A stretch of 64,000 bases of DNA from Cepaea nemoralis (taxonomy: Eukaryota; Mollusca; Gastropoda; Stylommatophora; Helicidae), in assembly GCA_014155875.1 (NCBI GenBank), contig JACEFZ010004143.1:1-64000 (forward strand), in the 5' to 3' direction. Every line of letters begins with the position of its first letter. Positions within the stretch are counted from its first letter, which is position 1. The translations under genes were made by a program, and so were the position numbers. The notes under the pieces were generated by a model, which worked only from the letters and a program-made list of their open reading frames with translations, made no database searches and was not told where the DNA came from. Positions 1 to 60,211 of the stretch are shown here, one piece after another.

Positions 1-814
1 TCTCCTCCCCGTTAGTTCCCCTCGTTTTTGTACAAAAGAAAAGAATGTGTTTCTGAAAAATTTGAGGTAGAGGAAGACATAGGAGGAAGATAGAGGCAAA
101 GACATTAGTAGTAAGAGGAGGAAGGACACTGAGAAAAGAATGAGGGAAAAGATCGTCTTCCAGCGTTTCATCATTGGAACAATTCAATACACGAACTGAT
201 ATATTCCGTTGCTGATCGAGACACGAGGAAAATTGTGATCGTCTGAGATAGTCGCAGATGCACTTGATGATGATAAAATGGGAAGGACCACTCATAATGA
301 ATCACGTGGATCGGTTACTTTCACGCGGCGAAATGGCCGCATTGACTAGCAGGCAGAAGTAACCGAGGAATGTTAAATGCAGCGTATCGGCTAACAGTGT
401 GTGTGTACTGCCAACCAATAATAAATAAATAAAATACTGTGTGTGTGTGGCGTGTGGCTGCTTAACTTGTTCTAAGTTGGTAAGTTTTGAGATACATATT
501 TGCTGATTATACACGTCATTGTCAATGGAAGCGATCAGAGCGTTGTAATATATATTTATTTAAAAAAAAATAATAAAAGTGAAATGTAGAGACAGTTTAA
601 ATAGAGTAGGCAGGCAGTAGGCGAGCCCAGAAGATTCACACGTGTTGAAAAGTACTGAACACTGAAGACATCAAATCAAAATAAATAATCTTAATAACGA
701 ATCTTTGAAACAGAAAAGGAAGACTACGTGTCTTGTAATTGCACTGTCACTGAGTTTATCAAAATAATAAAAAAGAAGAAATAAATGATATTGTTCATCA
801 TTTTTTAAGTGCTA
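1..814. other. AT-rich sequence, no gene recognised
   Basis: No open frame with coding character and no recognisable element. Short GT-rich stretches occur near 400-450. A promoter or 5' UTR exon of the gene at 7147 could lie here, but nothing in the sequence shows it. Confidence 0.3.
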
Positions 815-930
815 CCTACACTTTGACTTCACTGGCAATGGCAAACTACTGAACGTAAAGCGCCCAGGAATCGCAAACAGCCAAAAATGCTGGAATTGAC
901 TGCTATATCCCGTAAAGGATATGTAACTAA
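815..930 (+). mobile_element. SINE family S3, 3' part
   Basis: Shares the block tgctggaattgactgc..tatcc.gtaaaggatatgt with copies at 1030-1165 (-), 7630-7877, 25745-25880, 43425-43590 and 49305-49395 (-). The best copy (7630-7877) has target duplications and an A tail, so this is a retroposon fragment. Confidence 0.6.
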
Positions 931-999
931 CTTTAACTTCACTGCCACTTAGAGAGAGTGAGAGTGTAAAGTACTAAGTAAACTTTAGTTTGTTAATTA

Positions 1000-1028
1000 C
1001 CCCCCCCCCCCCCCCCCCCCCCCCCCCC
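1000..1028. repeat. Poly(C) tract, 29 bases
   Basis: Uninterrupted run of C between a + copy and a - copy of SINE S3. Confidence 0.95.
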
Positions 1029-1029
1029 G

Positions 1030-1165
1030 TATATCCTATTTACAGAACATCGCTGTCAACACCAGCATTTTACTGCTGTTGTTGATGTCTTGGCAAGATT
1101 ACACTCAGTAGTTTGCCATTGCCTTCTCAGCAACGGCTCACATACCCCCGTAAGTAACCAACACG
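1030..1165 (-). mobile_element. SINE family S3 copy, antisense
   Basis: Reverse complement of the S3 consensus (atcc..tttacagaacatcgctgtcaacaccagca). With 815-930 it forms an inverted pair about the poly(C) tract. Confidence 0.6.
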
Positions 1166-1814
1166 ACACAATCCGCTACTTAGTTTTAAACAAATTATTT
1201 TACTTCTAAACATCAGTAAGAAAGGGTTGTGAAAGGTCTAAACTAAAATGCAAGCTATACCAGAATCCAAGTCTATTGTACCTTCAAAAGTTATCTACAG
1301 TCAACTAAACATTATTACTTTACAAACTTCTGGACTTGGTGCTCCATGTTTCTACCAATCCTAAAATAATATGTCTCTGGTGAATGGCAAGCATCCGATG
1401 CCAGTAAAAAAATCTGCAGAGTATAGTGAACACACTGGGTAAGGCAAACCTACAGAAACATCTTGCAGAGTAGTGGTGAGTGTCTGACTTCTCCATCAGA
1501 TGTGTCCAACCTGGGTTGACTAGCAAGTGGACCTACCTTGCCTGTTTCTCCGTGGTCACTTGTCCAGGGAGCACAGCTAGCACAGAGAACGCTACTCCAG
1601 ACAACTGTGTTTGAATGTGAACGAACGTGGACAGGAAGGTATCATTTCTCCCCCAGCCCTTCTCCTCCTTCCCTCCCCCATATTGAAGATGGAACATTTA
1701 TCTATATCTATTATTGCCTGTGGAGTCAGGTCTTAGTCAGATATGACTGAGCTACCATATGACAGTAGACGGTACTACCTGCTTTCTGTCAGCGCCGAAT
1801 GTTGGGCGGCGCTT

Positions 1815-2290
1815 ACCAAACCCGACACCCCACATTGTGCCAACGGCTTCGGGCGGAAGAGCGCAATTGGGAGGGTACTAGCCTTATCCTGGTGCGAGGA
1901 AATGCAACCCAAAGACAAAATAAGTCATGGCAGAGCAGACCAGGCCCTAAGCCTTGGTTGGCAGCTGGTCTAGGATCGAAGCTCCGACAGGCAGACAGTT
2001 AGAGCATTGCTTTGCTGATCCGGCAGCTTCTGCAGCTTGTCTTGTTCCAGATTATAGGTGTCAACTTTCCTCTGGAGTGAACTAGGCAGGCCGAGAGAGG
2101 GATCATGCTGCATGGGCAACACATGGTTTCTTTATTTTAGCCCAGGCTTTGTGCTATGGAGAGGCAATAACTCCATCCCTGGTCTCCACCGCCATGGATC
2201 GTAGTTATTAAGCCTTTTTGAAGCACAATGTACCAAACTATCATCTGTCAAGACGGAAAGGTGCCAATGATTATTGCCTGTCAAAAGCAA
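1815..2290 (+). repeat. Dispersed repeat R370, copy 1
   Basis: About 400 bp align with 10072-10440 (ccctaagccttggt.gg..ctggtctaggat, then ctccatccctggtct). The last 65 bp (ttttgaagcaca.tgta.caaactatcatctgtcaag) also occur at 36386-36452. Probably the 3' region of a LINE, because the third copy follows a LINE-type zinc finger. Confidence 0.6.
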
Positions 2291-2799
2291 TTGATGTATT
2301 ATAATTATTGGGAGCCCGAGATTAAGCACAGTGGAACGAAGGCCAATCAAAACATAGCATAACACAATAGAATTATGCTGTGAAGCTGTGACAGTGTAAT
2401 GCAGGTGACATTAGAACTACGAAAGCTCTTTTTTCATTCATTTTGTATACTTGTATTTAAATATCTTTGCTCCCCTATCTTTGTCTACATAAATAGTATC
2501 TAATTCCACCTCTCGTGGTAAGGTTTCCCCATGGGAGATCGAGTTATCATTTGCTTGATTTATTTTCATTATCTTTTTAGTTTCATTATTGGTTTTGAGA
2601 CCAATATGTTGTGACCTTTCATAAAGTTTTTATTTTTAAAATCTGTTGTCTGATTTTGTGTGTGTATGGACAGAAGGGCGGTGATGTCAGTGAAATTCAG
2701 ATCATCAAGCTGCACTGTCAGATTTCACTGAATTCCATTTCTATTGATAGTTGTCTTCACATTTCCAGTCTATAAGTAATAGTAAGAATAACAAATCTT
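2291..2799. other. No feature recognised
   Basis: AT-rich sequence with no open frame of note and no recognised repeat. Confidence 0.3.
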
Positions 2800-2811
2800 G
2801 ACATATGTTTT

Positions 2812-2953
2812 CTTCTTCTTCTGCGTTCATCCGGAGTTTTTTTCCGGACGTGATTGCGTTGTGCCTGTTTACAGCAGAGCTGCGTTCTTGCACCGTTAGG
2901 CAGACACATCCGACTTCTGCGGGCATTTGTTGACCGGGTTAACCTTCCTGGGG
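2812..2953 (-). mobile_element. SINE family S1 (GAA-tailed), 12-bp target duplication
   Basis: A 142-bp copy flanked by gacatatgtttt at 2800-2811 and 2954-2965. Read on the minus strand it begins ..ggaaggttaacccggtcaac and ends ccggatgaacgcagaagaag. Other copies: 5584-5728, 9048-9169, 9204-9461, 22533-22659, 37015-37160, 54034-54170. No clear tRNA boxes. The simple tail and target duplications mark it as a retroposon. Confidence 0.85.
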
Positions 2954-3262
2954 GACATATGTTTTTATTTAAAATATATCTGTTTTCCAGAACCCTGTAT
3001 TTATGTCTTTATGTGTTTTTATTAAGATAATGACCCACTGTGGAATTCCACAGTGCCTCATCAGTTTCGAAAGAGATTTTGCTATCAGTGCTGTCAGAGG
3101 CCTTTTCATGGTCCTCAATTCTGCTGAATATTTTCTCAGGACCCACAATAAAATTTATTCATAATTGTCACACTTCTGTGCATCACCTTTCTTCAGTATC
3201 TTCAGCAGATATTCTTCTCTCGTCTGCTTGTGTTTCTTGTCTTACAGCCTGCTAAATATTGC

Positions 3263-3487
3263 GGGAGTCTTGTGGTGAAGTGGTCAAGCCATCTGCCTAA
3301 GGCTCCGAAGGTTGTGGGTTTGATTCTGGGCCGCACCCTTCGGTTCACGAATACATTTTTTCTGAGATTCCTGTGGGTCTCGCTGGAGCTGCGGAGTTCA
3401 TGCTTTGTGTGATGCTTTCCATGCTGCGGAAAGAGACTGAGCCATATGGGATAAAACCCGGTGCAATGAAGTCAACCCTTTCAACTT
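3263..3487 (+). mobile_element. tRNA-headed SINE family S4
   Basis: The head gtggtgaagtggtcaag (box A-like) and gtgggtttgattctg (box B-like) resemble a tRNA. The body and end (ggataaaacccggtgcaatg) recur on the minus strand at 22200-22390. It interrupts LINE-E. Confidence 0.6.
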
Positions 3488-4282
3488 TTTTTAAATAGCT
3501 TGTATTGTAATTTGGTGAAGATGTTTATATTGGCTTTGATGGCGTTTTAAATTTTGACTGGCAGTTTCTCATCCTTCAGAAGTTTGATTTTCTCACATCT
3601 TCTTTACATGGTCTTTCACAACTTATATTCAGCTCCACTTCTGCATATGGATATCTGGACGGTCTTTTGGGAGCTGTCTATTAAGAAACTCCTCAAAGTA
3701 TTCAGCCATTTTCTCATGTATTTTTAATATTGGCGGGAACTTCCTCATTAGTATTTAGTAATGCACTTGGTTGATTAGTTTCCTGCCATTGTTTGTTGTT
3801 GAGTTAAGAACCAACACCACAGCACTTGGAACATTCCCACATGTTCTCTGTCTCCAAATTCAACAACCAGCAAAGAGTGCCAATACAAGTGGTACTAGTT
3901 GCAGCCTGATTATATGTGTCTGGAATTTTCTGTGTAGCTCTTAATAGGTCTCTGAGCTTTCCTGTTTTGCTGTTGCTTTGTCTGCCTTAGTTGCTAGGCA
4001 ATTTAAATATTGTCTTTTATCCATCCTTATCAGCTTTTTAATAGCTTCTGTTTGTTTTTTATGTACTTTTTGGGGTTTTCTGGCATTATCCATGCTTTAT
4101 AGTTTTGTTCCAATTTTTGAGAAAACAATTTCCAAACGGAGTGACCATACACACAATTTTGTGAATAGTACGAGCCGCTATACACAAAAATTTGTGGCTG
4201 ATCAAGTGATTATTCGGCTGGTCACGTGGCGTCTTAACTTCCTTTTGACTACATTATTAATGTTTGTGGAACTATCATTGCG

Positions 4283-4353
4283 TTCTGGGTAGTGTAGTGG
4301 TTAGTATCTCCGCCTGTCACGCAGGAGACTGGGGTTCGACTCCCCGTCAGCAA
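4283..4353 (+). tRNA. tRNA-Asp(GTC)-like sequence, probably pseudogene
   Basis: The D arm (gtgtagtggttagtatc), anticodon loop ctgtcac (anticodon GTC), variable loop agac, T arm (ggggttcgactcccc) and a following T run match eukaryotic tRNA-Asp. The acceptor stem has two mismatches (C3-C70, G5-A68) and the anticodon stem one (C-A). It sits inside the inverted-repeat element. Confidence 0.6.
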
Positions 4354-4390
4354 TTGTTTTTTAATTTTTATTTTCTAAATTTTTAATCAA

Positions 4391-4752
4391 TCAGGTGCCG
4401 TCTCCACAATGAAGGTTGGCTGCAATGAATCTCCAAGTCTGTCTCTTGCCTTGACTGTACATTCTCTCAGGTTGATATTCGCCCATCTCTTGATGTTATC
4501 TTCCCACTTGTATCGTTGTCTACCTCTTGCTCGCTTGCCCTCAACCTTGCCCTCCAGTATGGTTTTTATAAGAGTATCATGTCTTTTAACAGTGGCCGAA
4601 ATATTTCACTTGCCTCCTCTTTATTTCTTCCATCAACTTCTCTTCATTCCCAGTTTTTCTAGAACCTCTGCATTTGATTGTTTTTGTTTCCATGAAATAC
4701 GACATATTCGTCTGTATATCCACATCTCCAGGGCTTCTAAGCTGACTTTCTA
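4391..4752 (-). mobile_element. LINE ORF2 C-terminal tail, antisense
   Basis: Reverse translation gives ILEGKVEGKRARGRQRYK then NIKRWANINLRECTVKARDR, the classic C-terminal tail of a marine-invertebrate non-LTR retrotransposon. Carried within the inverted-repeat element. Confidence 0.7.
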
Positions 4753-5105
4753 GTTGCTTGTTTTAGGAACTAAAATATATATCACTGTACGTAGAGTGTG
4801 TCCTTGTCGACAAATATTGTCTTTGTGAGGTTTGAAGAAAAAGAACTTGCAAAAAAAAAAAGACAGACAAGAAGAGAGAATAATAGAGTCTTCTTCAAAT
4901 TTTTGTGAATAGGGGCTCGTACTATTCACAAAATTTTGTGACGAATAATCACATGACCAGCGACAAATTTTTGTATATAGCGGCTCGTACTATTTCACAA
5001 AATTTTGTGAATAGCGGCTCCCATTTCCAAATGTTTTTAACCTGCTGCAAATATTCTTCCCTACTCTCCTCATCTATTAACTGTGCAGCACCTGGTACTT
5101 GATAG

Positions 5106-5570
5106 ACCATAAATTACGTCTTAGTTTCATCATTTCTCAGGTTTGCTCCATTGCACTGATTTTCATGTTTATAAGATACATAATTTTGAACTTCAACTTA
5201 ATTTAACTTATCTGCAGATGGTGGTTTGAATCTGTGCCTGCACCACTCACAACTTTTACTTCTTGTAGAGATGCTCTACATTTCTTAATACAGATATGGT
5301 CGATTGGGCTTTCTGTATTGTGGACTGTTGATACCGACATTTCTTTATGTATTCCTTTATGTGGAAAAAACACCTCCTGTATTAATTCACTGGGGCTTTG
5401 TAATGAAGGCTACTTATGTTTGTGGAACATGGTATTTATATTGAGCACCTGGATATAGTTTTCTTCAAGTTGGAACTGCAAAATAAGAAAAGACAGACCT
5501 TGCAGAATTAGAATCATCAGATGCTAAGAAACAACACACAAGAACACTAACGAAACAGATGCAGACAGAT
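5106..5570. other. No feature recognised
   Basis: AT-rich intergenic or 5' UTR intron sequence; no open frame with coding character. Confidence 0.3.
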
Positions 5571-5583
5571 GAAACAACTAGAA

Positions 5584-5728
5584 CCCGGGAAGGTTAACCC
5601 GGTCAACAAATGCCCGCAGAAGTAGGATGTGTCGGCCTGTAGGCGCAAGAACGCAGCTCTGCTGTAAACAGGCACAACGCAATCACGTCCGAAAAAAGAA
5701 ACTCCGGATGAACGCAGAAGAACAAGAA
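5584..5728 (+). mobile_element. SINE family S1, 13-bp target duplication
   Basis: Flanked by gaaacaactagaa at 5571-5583 and 5729-5741. It begins cccgggaaggttaacccggt and ends actccggatgaacgcagaag followed by a short A/G-rich tail. Confidence 0.85.
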
Positions 5729-5741
5729 GAAACAACTAGAA

Positions 5742-6225
5742 AAACTATTTTCATAAGATGTCCCCACCGAAAGCCAGTGATAAATGCTTTAGCAGAAAAA
5801 ACTGGGGCACGCCAGTCAGTAGCCATGTACATGTATCACTCCCCAAAATGATATGCTGGGGCATATTTTTTGCATCCTTGTGAAACAACTGGTCACCTTC
5901 TTTCAGAGTGCCCTGCACTTTGAAATATCAGGGAAAAGCTACTATTGTCATCTCCAGCAATCACTCTGTGTCCTAAAACATCCGCAGAGAAGCTACACTA
6001 CACCTTCGTAATGATGATTTTGATTGGGTTGCTAAGAGTATTGGAGAACATCGTCATAACTGGAAAGATTGAGGGGAAGAGAGGCAGACCAAGAGAAATG
6101 ATGCTGGATGGATTGAGGCAGTGGCATGCAGGAATATCAGCAGAGTTGATCCAGAACACCAAAGACCAAGGTCTGTGGAGAGCCATGAACACCTACGCCA
6201 GCTGGCAGGGCACATGATGATGATG
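5742..6225 (+). mobile_element. LINE fragments (zinc-knuckle piece and RTE-like tail)
   Basis: Around 5868-5920 HPCETTGHLLSECPAL resembles the knuckle at the end of RNase-H LINE ORFs. 6010-6222 encodes VLENIVITGKIEGKRGRPRE and ends YASWQGT followed by (atg)n, the same end as the LINE copy at 19030-20481. Confidence 0.6.
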
Positions 6226-6344
6226 ATGTCAAGAGTAGACAGCAAAGAATCAGTGAGATATACAACAGAAACTTGTAATTTTATGAAAATATTGTATTCC
6301 CTCATTGGGCATTGGATTGGAGTCGGTTGACAGTTAGCAACAGA

Positions 6345-6700
6345 CTAAATCTGTGGAGGGAACATGACAAACCTAGGCTGAGTCTCAGCAGTCTGACAAC
6401 GTGTGCCGTGCTGAGTCTCAGCAGTCTGACAACGTGTGCTGTGCTGAATCATGACCTGGATACATCCTGATGTGCCTATCCACAGACATGAAGTTCCAGT
6501 ACCAGGCTTGCACACCCTGTGCTTGGCAAGGGGAAGGAGTTCTCTGTATCGTTCCCTGTAGAAAATGATACTACTATACCTGATTGGAAAGTTTCTACAC
6601 CAACCTGACCCAGATAGATGTGAGCCATTTGGGGGGGGGGGGGGGGGGGGGCTCAGGCAACATGAACACCATTGCATCGGACTTAAAACTCAAGTCTTAA
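6345..6700. other. Unassigned sequence with a 42-bp direct duplication and poly(G)
   Basis: ctgagtctcagcagtctgac occurs twice in tandem at 6378-6440. A run of 21 G lies at 6631-6651. Nothing coding. Confidence 0.5.
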
Positions 6701-6779
6701 AGAGGATTCACAAACAACAAAATCATTGCAGAAATGAATTGTTATGACATGGTGGCTGGCACTATTGGGAATGTCATAC

Positions 6780-7070
6780 CAAATCTGAGCAGAATAACTA
6801 CTTGTATTTTCATTGTAGTTCAAAGATCTAAGTATCAGTATATGTTCTATTTGTAATACTTTTGTATTTTGATTGAGATTCAAAGATTTAAGTATCAGTT
6901 GATGTTCTATTTCTAACACTCTTGTAGTTTTGCTGTGGTTTAAAGATCTAAGTATCAGTGACGTTCTGTCACTATTACTCTTTTATTTTTATTATGGTTC
7001 AAAGATCTAGGTATCAATAGATGTACTCTTCTAATACTCTTGTTTTTTAGTTGCGCTTTAAAACTCTGCA
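6780..7070. repeat. Diverged tandem repeat, about 70-75 bp x 4
   Basis: Units contain ttcaaagat.taagtatcagt.gatgttct followed by actcttgtatttt. Four decayed copies precede exon 1. Confidence 0.6.
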
Positions 7071-7146
7071 TCAGTAGAGCTTCTGTTACTGGTACTGTGA
7101 TCAGTGATTACCATAACTATTATGTGGTTTTCTCATCTCTGTGCAG

Positions 7147-7198
7147 GTGCAACTCATGTACATTGGAATTAACATCTTGAACTGAATTAATTTGAATT

Positions 7199-7223
<25 letters not shown>
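7147..7223 (+). CDS. Predicted exon 1: 5' UTR plus start codon (coding 7199-7223)
   Basis: A good acceptor (tttctcatctctgtgcag) precedes 7147 and a GT donor follows 7223. ATG at 7199 has A at -3 and an in-frame TGA six bases upstream (7193-7195), so the frame opens here. It encodes MTTVPQDY plus the first base of a Gly codon (phase 1). That joins exon 2 to give GIEATDL, the residue expected from PRC. A nine-codon upstream ORF (7156-7185) in another frame precedes the start. The exon is short and I cannot exclude another 5' exon, so the start is a proposal. Confidence 0.5.
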
Positions 7224-56203
<48,980 letters not shown>

Positions 56204-56599
56204 CATACGTTGATGTGGGGATTTTCTGATTTTTTAGAGCATATTGTAAATAATCAATTGAATTATCTCTCTCTGTTTATCTTTCTCTCTTTCCTTTCTC
56301 CCCTCTCTACTCCTCTTTATCTCTCTCTCTTACCTCTCCCTCTCCTCCTTTCTTTACCTAGCTTCGTGTCTGCCTGTCTACCTAGCCGCCTGTCTGTCTG
56401 TCAACAGTTTTTGATCCAGTTCTTGCAGATGTTTTCTTTTAATGTTCTTCCATCTTGTATATTGAGTTTACAGTGTATATTACAGCTTTGCCCCTGCTAG
56501 ACACCATTCAGCCAGCATCACCTAACCATGTTTCATTGGACATAATTTAGTGAGTTGCTTTGCACTGTTTTGTCAAGCCCATGGCTTAGTGCATCCAAC

Positions 56600-56850
56600 T
56601 TCTACAGGTTTTTTTCCATGTTTGCCTTCCCTAGCCTTTGACTGTCCCCTCTACCTACAGGGTGTGAGTATCGCTTCATCTGGTTCTGTCCCACATGAGC
56701 AGCCTTGCCTGTAGCTGTGCACTGTTGGCAAAGCTCTTGGGGTAATTGGAGCATGTAAACCCCTCTTCCACATCAAGGTGGATACACAGCAAAGAGATGT
56801 GCTTTGTTTAATTAACAAACCCAACACTGTACCACTGCTGGGAATGTGTT
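56600..56850 (+). repeat. Dispersed repeat R5, copy 2 (in 3' UTR)
   Basis: gccttccctagcctttgact and cccctctacctacagggtgt align with 40370-40430, and the following 150 bp align loosely. Confidence 0.5.
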
Positions 56851-56879
56851 GCTGGGGGACGTGAATCAAAGATCGTTTT

Positions 56880-57012
56880 ACCCAGGCAGTCGCCACAGTT
56901 TACAGGCTAGGATTTTAATTTTGTCTTACATTGATACAACTCCTTTTCCTGATCAGGGATTAGAACCTGTGTTGAGGTGTGAGGGCCCAGTATTCTGACC
57001 CCTCAGCCAGTG
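56880..57012 (-). mobile_element. Decayed tRNA-headed SINE, antisense
   Basis: cagggattagaacctgtgtt and gacccctcagccagtgcttg look like an inverted tRNA-like head. Weak. Confidence 0.35.
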
Positions 57013-57880
57013 CTTGTTTCGTGATATTTGTTTTTGTGGTTGTCTAGTAATTCGGTATCACATGTTTTTATTGCTGTTATTTGTGGCTAAATCAAATACC
57101 TTTTCAGTTATTTTATTTTTGAAGTATTGTGCCAGGCTTTTTATTTACCTAACATCTAAGTTGTCTACTTTTGTTTTTGGGCATGTATTAGTGTGTTGTT
57201 TATATTCAATAATGCTACTGATGATGTAATTCTTTTGTTTGAAACTTCTTTTCGTTTCATAACCACATGAGTTCTATCTGCAGTTTCTTATTGTATAAAA
57301 TTGTATTTATTGTTTCTTGTTCTTGAAGTACATGTTTCACAATCTGTAATCAATTTATGGTTATGTTTTTATGTTTTCCTGTATATTGTCTTAGGATTGA
57401 CCTGTAGATCTCAATATCTTCAGTATCCTTGATGTTTCTAAGAGTTACTTTATTTTTGTGTAGTGAATTAAGATAATGGCGGGATGGATGAATACTCTTG
57501 GTGTTATTTTAATTTTATATTCCATCGGGTTTATGTATCTGGCTCTTGTCCCCATAACAAGATTTAAATGGACAAGCAAAGGGCATCACACTGTTTTGTC
57601 TTATGTTATTGACAAGGAACTATCTTATCGTAGGCATAATTTATTGTTTACTCATGGTACCATTTGATGAGTATCATAAGGTATGTACTTTCTGATGTAC
57701 CTTATATTGTGTTAGAATCTTCTGAAATGCATTCTTGAGAACGCTATTACAGTGCAGACCTGATCTGGCGAACCCACCTGGGACCCCAAAAATAGTTCTT
57801 ATCATAAATGCCTCTTAAAAGAGTTCAAGCATTCAGTAATGCATTTAGAACGGACAATAAAATATTGTTCTTCACTCAGA

Positions 57881-58607
57881 AATTTGCCACATCCGTGATC
57901 GCCTTAAGTGGTTTGACCAGTATATTGTTTTCTTAAGTCTGAGAACAGATTATATTATACTGTTTACTCATCCAGTTGTCACTTAACTCAAATATATAAT
58001 AAGTGAATTATGCGTGAGATGCTGTATTACAAAATAAGGAAACATAGTTATATTTGATTGTTCACATTGTGACCGCATAAGTTAGCAACATTGCTACATA
58101 TGTATTCGATCAGTCAGAGCAAGTACTTGAAAGAGTTAGAATTATTAGTGTTTATCTCATATTGTTTTCCGTGTAAGATTGAAGTCTAGTTTTACTAAAT
58201 ATGTGAGGTTGGGATTTTTTTTTTTGGCACAAATTATCACCTCCTGAATTGTAATTATAACACCATAACCATTCAGAACACCTTATACAGACTAGTTTTC
58301 TTTATTTTCTTCTGCATAAGTCATAATCTTTGTAATCATAACAAAACTGGTCAGAACACCTTATACAGAATAGTTTCCCTTTGCATGGATTGTCTCCTTC
58401 TGAATCTAACTACAGTGTATAATGTCATGAGCAGTTAGAATCAACTGGTTGTACATTTTGATTTAACACATCACTTAGTACATTTTTCACAGAGAAAAAT
58501 GCAAATATTCTGCACTGGTTTCTAATAGCACACGTTAAAAATAAATCGCCTTCTTTCCTTGTTAACCTGTTTTCCTTCTCGGGGAAAATTGTGATTGGTA
58601 GTTATAA
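57881..58607. other. No feature recognised
   Basis: AT-rich intergenic sequence. ccttatacaga.tagttt occurs twice (58282, 58359), a small direct repeat. Confidence 0.3.
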
Positions 58608-58972
58608 AATAATGGGTGCATTGGTGTCATGACTAGATGTTACGCTGACAGTGGCATAAACGCAGTCGGATATGGGTTCAATTGGTGCGTTGGTGTCATG
58701 ACTAGATGTTACGCTGACAGTGGCATAAACGCAGTTGGATATGGGTTCAATTGGTGCGTTGGTGTCATGACTAGATGTTACGCTGACAGTGGCATAAACG
58801 CAGTCGGATATGGGTTCAATTGGTGCGTTGGTGTCATGACTAGATGTTACGCTGACAGTGGCATAAACGCAGTCGGATATGGGTTCAATTGGTGCATTGG
58901 TGTCATGACTAGATGTTACGCTGACAGTGGCATAAACGCAGTCGGATATGGGTTCAGGTGGTGTCATGACTA
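58608..58972. repeat. 69-bp minisatellite x 5
   Basis: Unit = 27-bp core gtcatgactagatgttacgc+tgacagt plus a 42-bp segment ggcataaacgcagtcggata+tgggttcaattggtgcgttg+gt. The core is the unit of the next array. Confidence 0.95.
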
Positions 58973-60175
58973 GATGTTACGCTGACAGTGGCATGACTTG
59001 ATGTTACGCTGACAGTGTCATGACTAGATGTTACACGGACAGTGTCATGACTAGATGTTACACTGACAGTGTCATGACTAGATGTTACGCTGACAGTGTC
59101 ATGACTAGATGTTACGCTGACAGTGTCATGACTAGATGTTACGCTGACAGTGGCATGACTGGATGTTACCCTGACAGTGTCATGACTAGATGTTACGTTG
59201 ACAGTGTCATGACTGGATGTTACGCTGACAGTGCCATGACTAGATCTTACGCTGACAGTGGCATAAACGCAGTCGGATATGGGTTCAATGGGTGCGTTGG
59301 TGTCATGACTAGATGTTACACTGACAGTGTCATGACTAGATGTTACACTGACAGTGTCATGACTAGATGTTACGTTGACAGTGTCATGACTAAATGTTTC
59401 GCTGACAGTGTCATGACTAGATGTTACACTGACAGTGTCATTACTAGATGTTACGCTGACAGTGTCATGACTAGATGTTATGCTGACAGTGTCATGACTG
59501 GATGTTACGCTGACAGTGTCATGACTGGATGTTACGCTGACAGTGTCATGACTGGATGTTACGCTGACAGTGTCATGACTGGATGTTACGCTGACAGTGT
59601 CATGACTGGATGTTACGCTGACAGTGCCATGACTAGATGTTACGCTGACAGTGTCATGACTGGATGTTATGCTGACAGTGCCATGACTAGATGTTACGCT
59701 GACAGTGTCATGACTAGATGGTACGCTGACAGTGTGTTGACTAGATGTTACGCTGACAGTGTCATGACTAGATGTTACACTGACAGTGTCATGACTAGAT
59801 GTTACGCTGACAGTGGCATGACTAGATGTTACGCTGACAGTGGCATGACTAGATGTTACGCTGACAGTGGCATGACTAGATGTTATGCTGACAGTGTCAT
59901 GACTAGATGTTACGCTGACAGTGGCATGACTAGATGTTACGCTGACAGTGGCATGACTAGATGTTACGCTGACAGTGGCATGACTAGATGTTATGCTGAC
60001 AGTGTCATGACTAGATGTTACGCTGACAGTGGCATGACTAGATGTTATGCTGACAGTGTCATGACTAGATGTTACACTGACAGTGTCATGACTGGATGTT
60101 ACGCTGACAGTGTCATGACTAGATGTTACGTTGATAGTGTCATGACTAGATGTTACGTTGACAGTGGCATGAGCG
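58973..60175. repeat. 27-bp minisatellite, about 44 units
   Basis: Unit gtcatgactagatgttacgc+tgacagt. One 69-bp unit is embedded at about 59247-59315, and a decayed 42-bp segment closes the array at 60164-60210. The long frames on both strands (over 400 codons) are satellite artefacts. Confidence 0.95.
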
Positions 60176-60211
60176 CAGTCAGACATGGGTTCAGTGCATG
60201 CATTCGTCGCC

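Larger units (their letters stand above)
4137..5022. mobile_element. Terminal-inverted-repeat element with 9-bp target duplication and captured cargo
   Basis: About 80 bp at the left end (4137-4215) is inverted at the right end (about 4940-5022), built on the motif cacaaaattttgtgaata and tacgagccgctata. The perfect direct repeat atttccaaa flanks it (4128-4136, 5023-5031). Inside are a tRNA-Asp-like sequence (4283-4353) and an antisense LINE tail (4391-4752); a third subterminal unit lies at 4900-4945. Long inverted repeats plus 9-bp duplication fit a MULE or foldback-type DNA element. No transposase is present. Confidence 0.75.
3030..5105 (-). mobile_element. Degraded LINE (LINE-E) reverse transcriptase region, interrupted
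   Basis: Antisense translation of 3030-3262, 3488-4136 and 5023-5105 gives typical non-LTR RT text with many stops. Seen are KKGDAQKCDNYE, ALWNS (as LRHYGIP), EKMAEYFEEFLNRQLP and EEYLQQVKNIWK. A tRNA-headed SINE splits it at 3263-3487, a small repeat at about 3790-3912 and an inverted-repeat element at 4137-5022. The ORF reads across the last insertion once one 9-bp duplication is removed, which confirms that insertion. Confidence 0.6.
56204..57880 (+). other. Probable 3' UTR of the coactivator gene
   Basis: The sequence after the stop has no credible further coding exon. It holds a pyrimidine-rich stretch at 56262-56420 and a repeat shared with 40380-40580. The first AATAAA I find is at 57856-57861. 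A 3' end near there is possible but unproven; shorter ends using a variant signal cannot be excluded. Confidence 0.35.

Noticed and set aside
4283..4353. Functional tRNA-Asp gene
   Set aside because: Acceptor-stem mismatches C3-C70 and G5-A68 and an anticodon-stem mismatch, within a transposable element. Kept only as tRNA-like.
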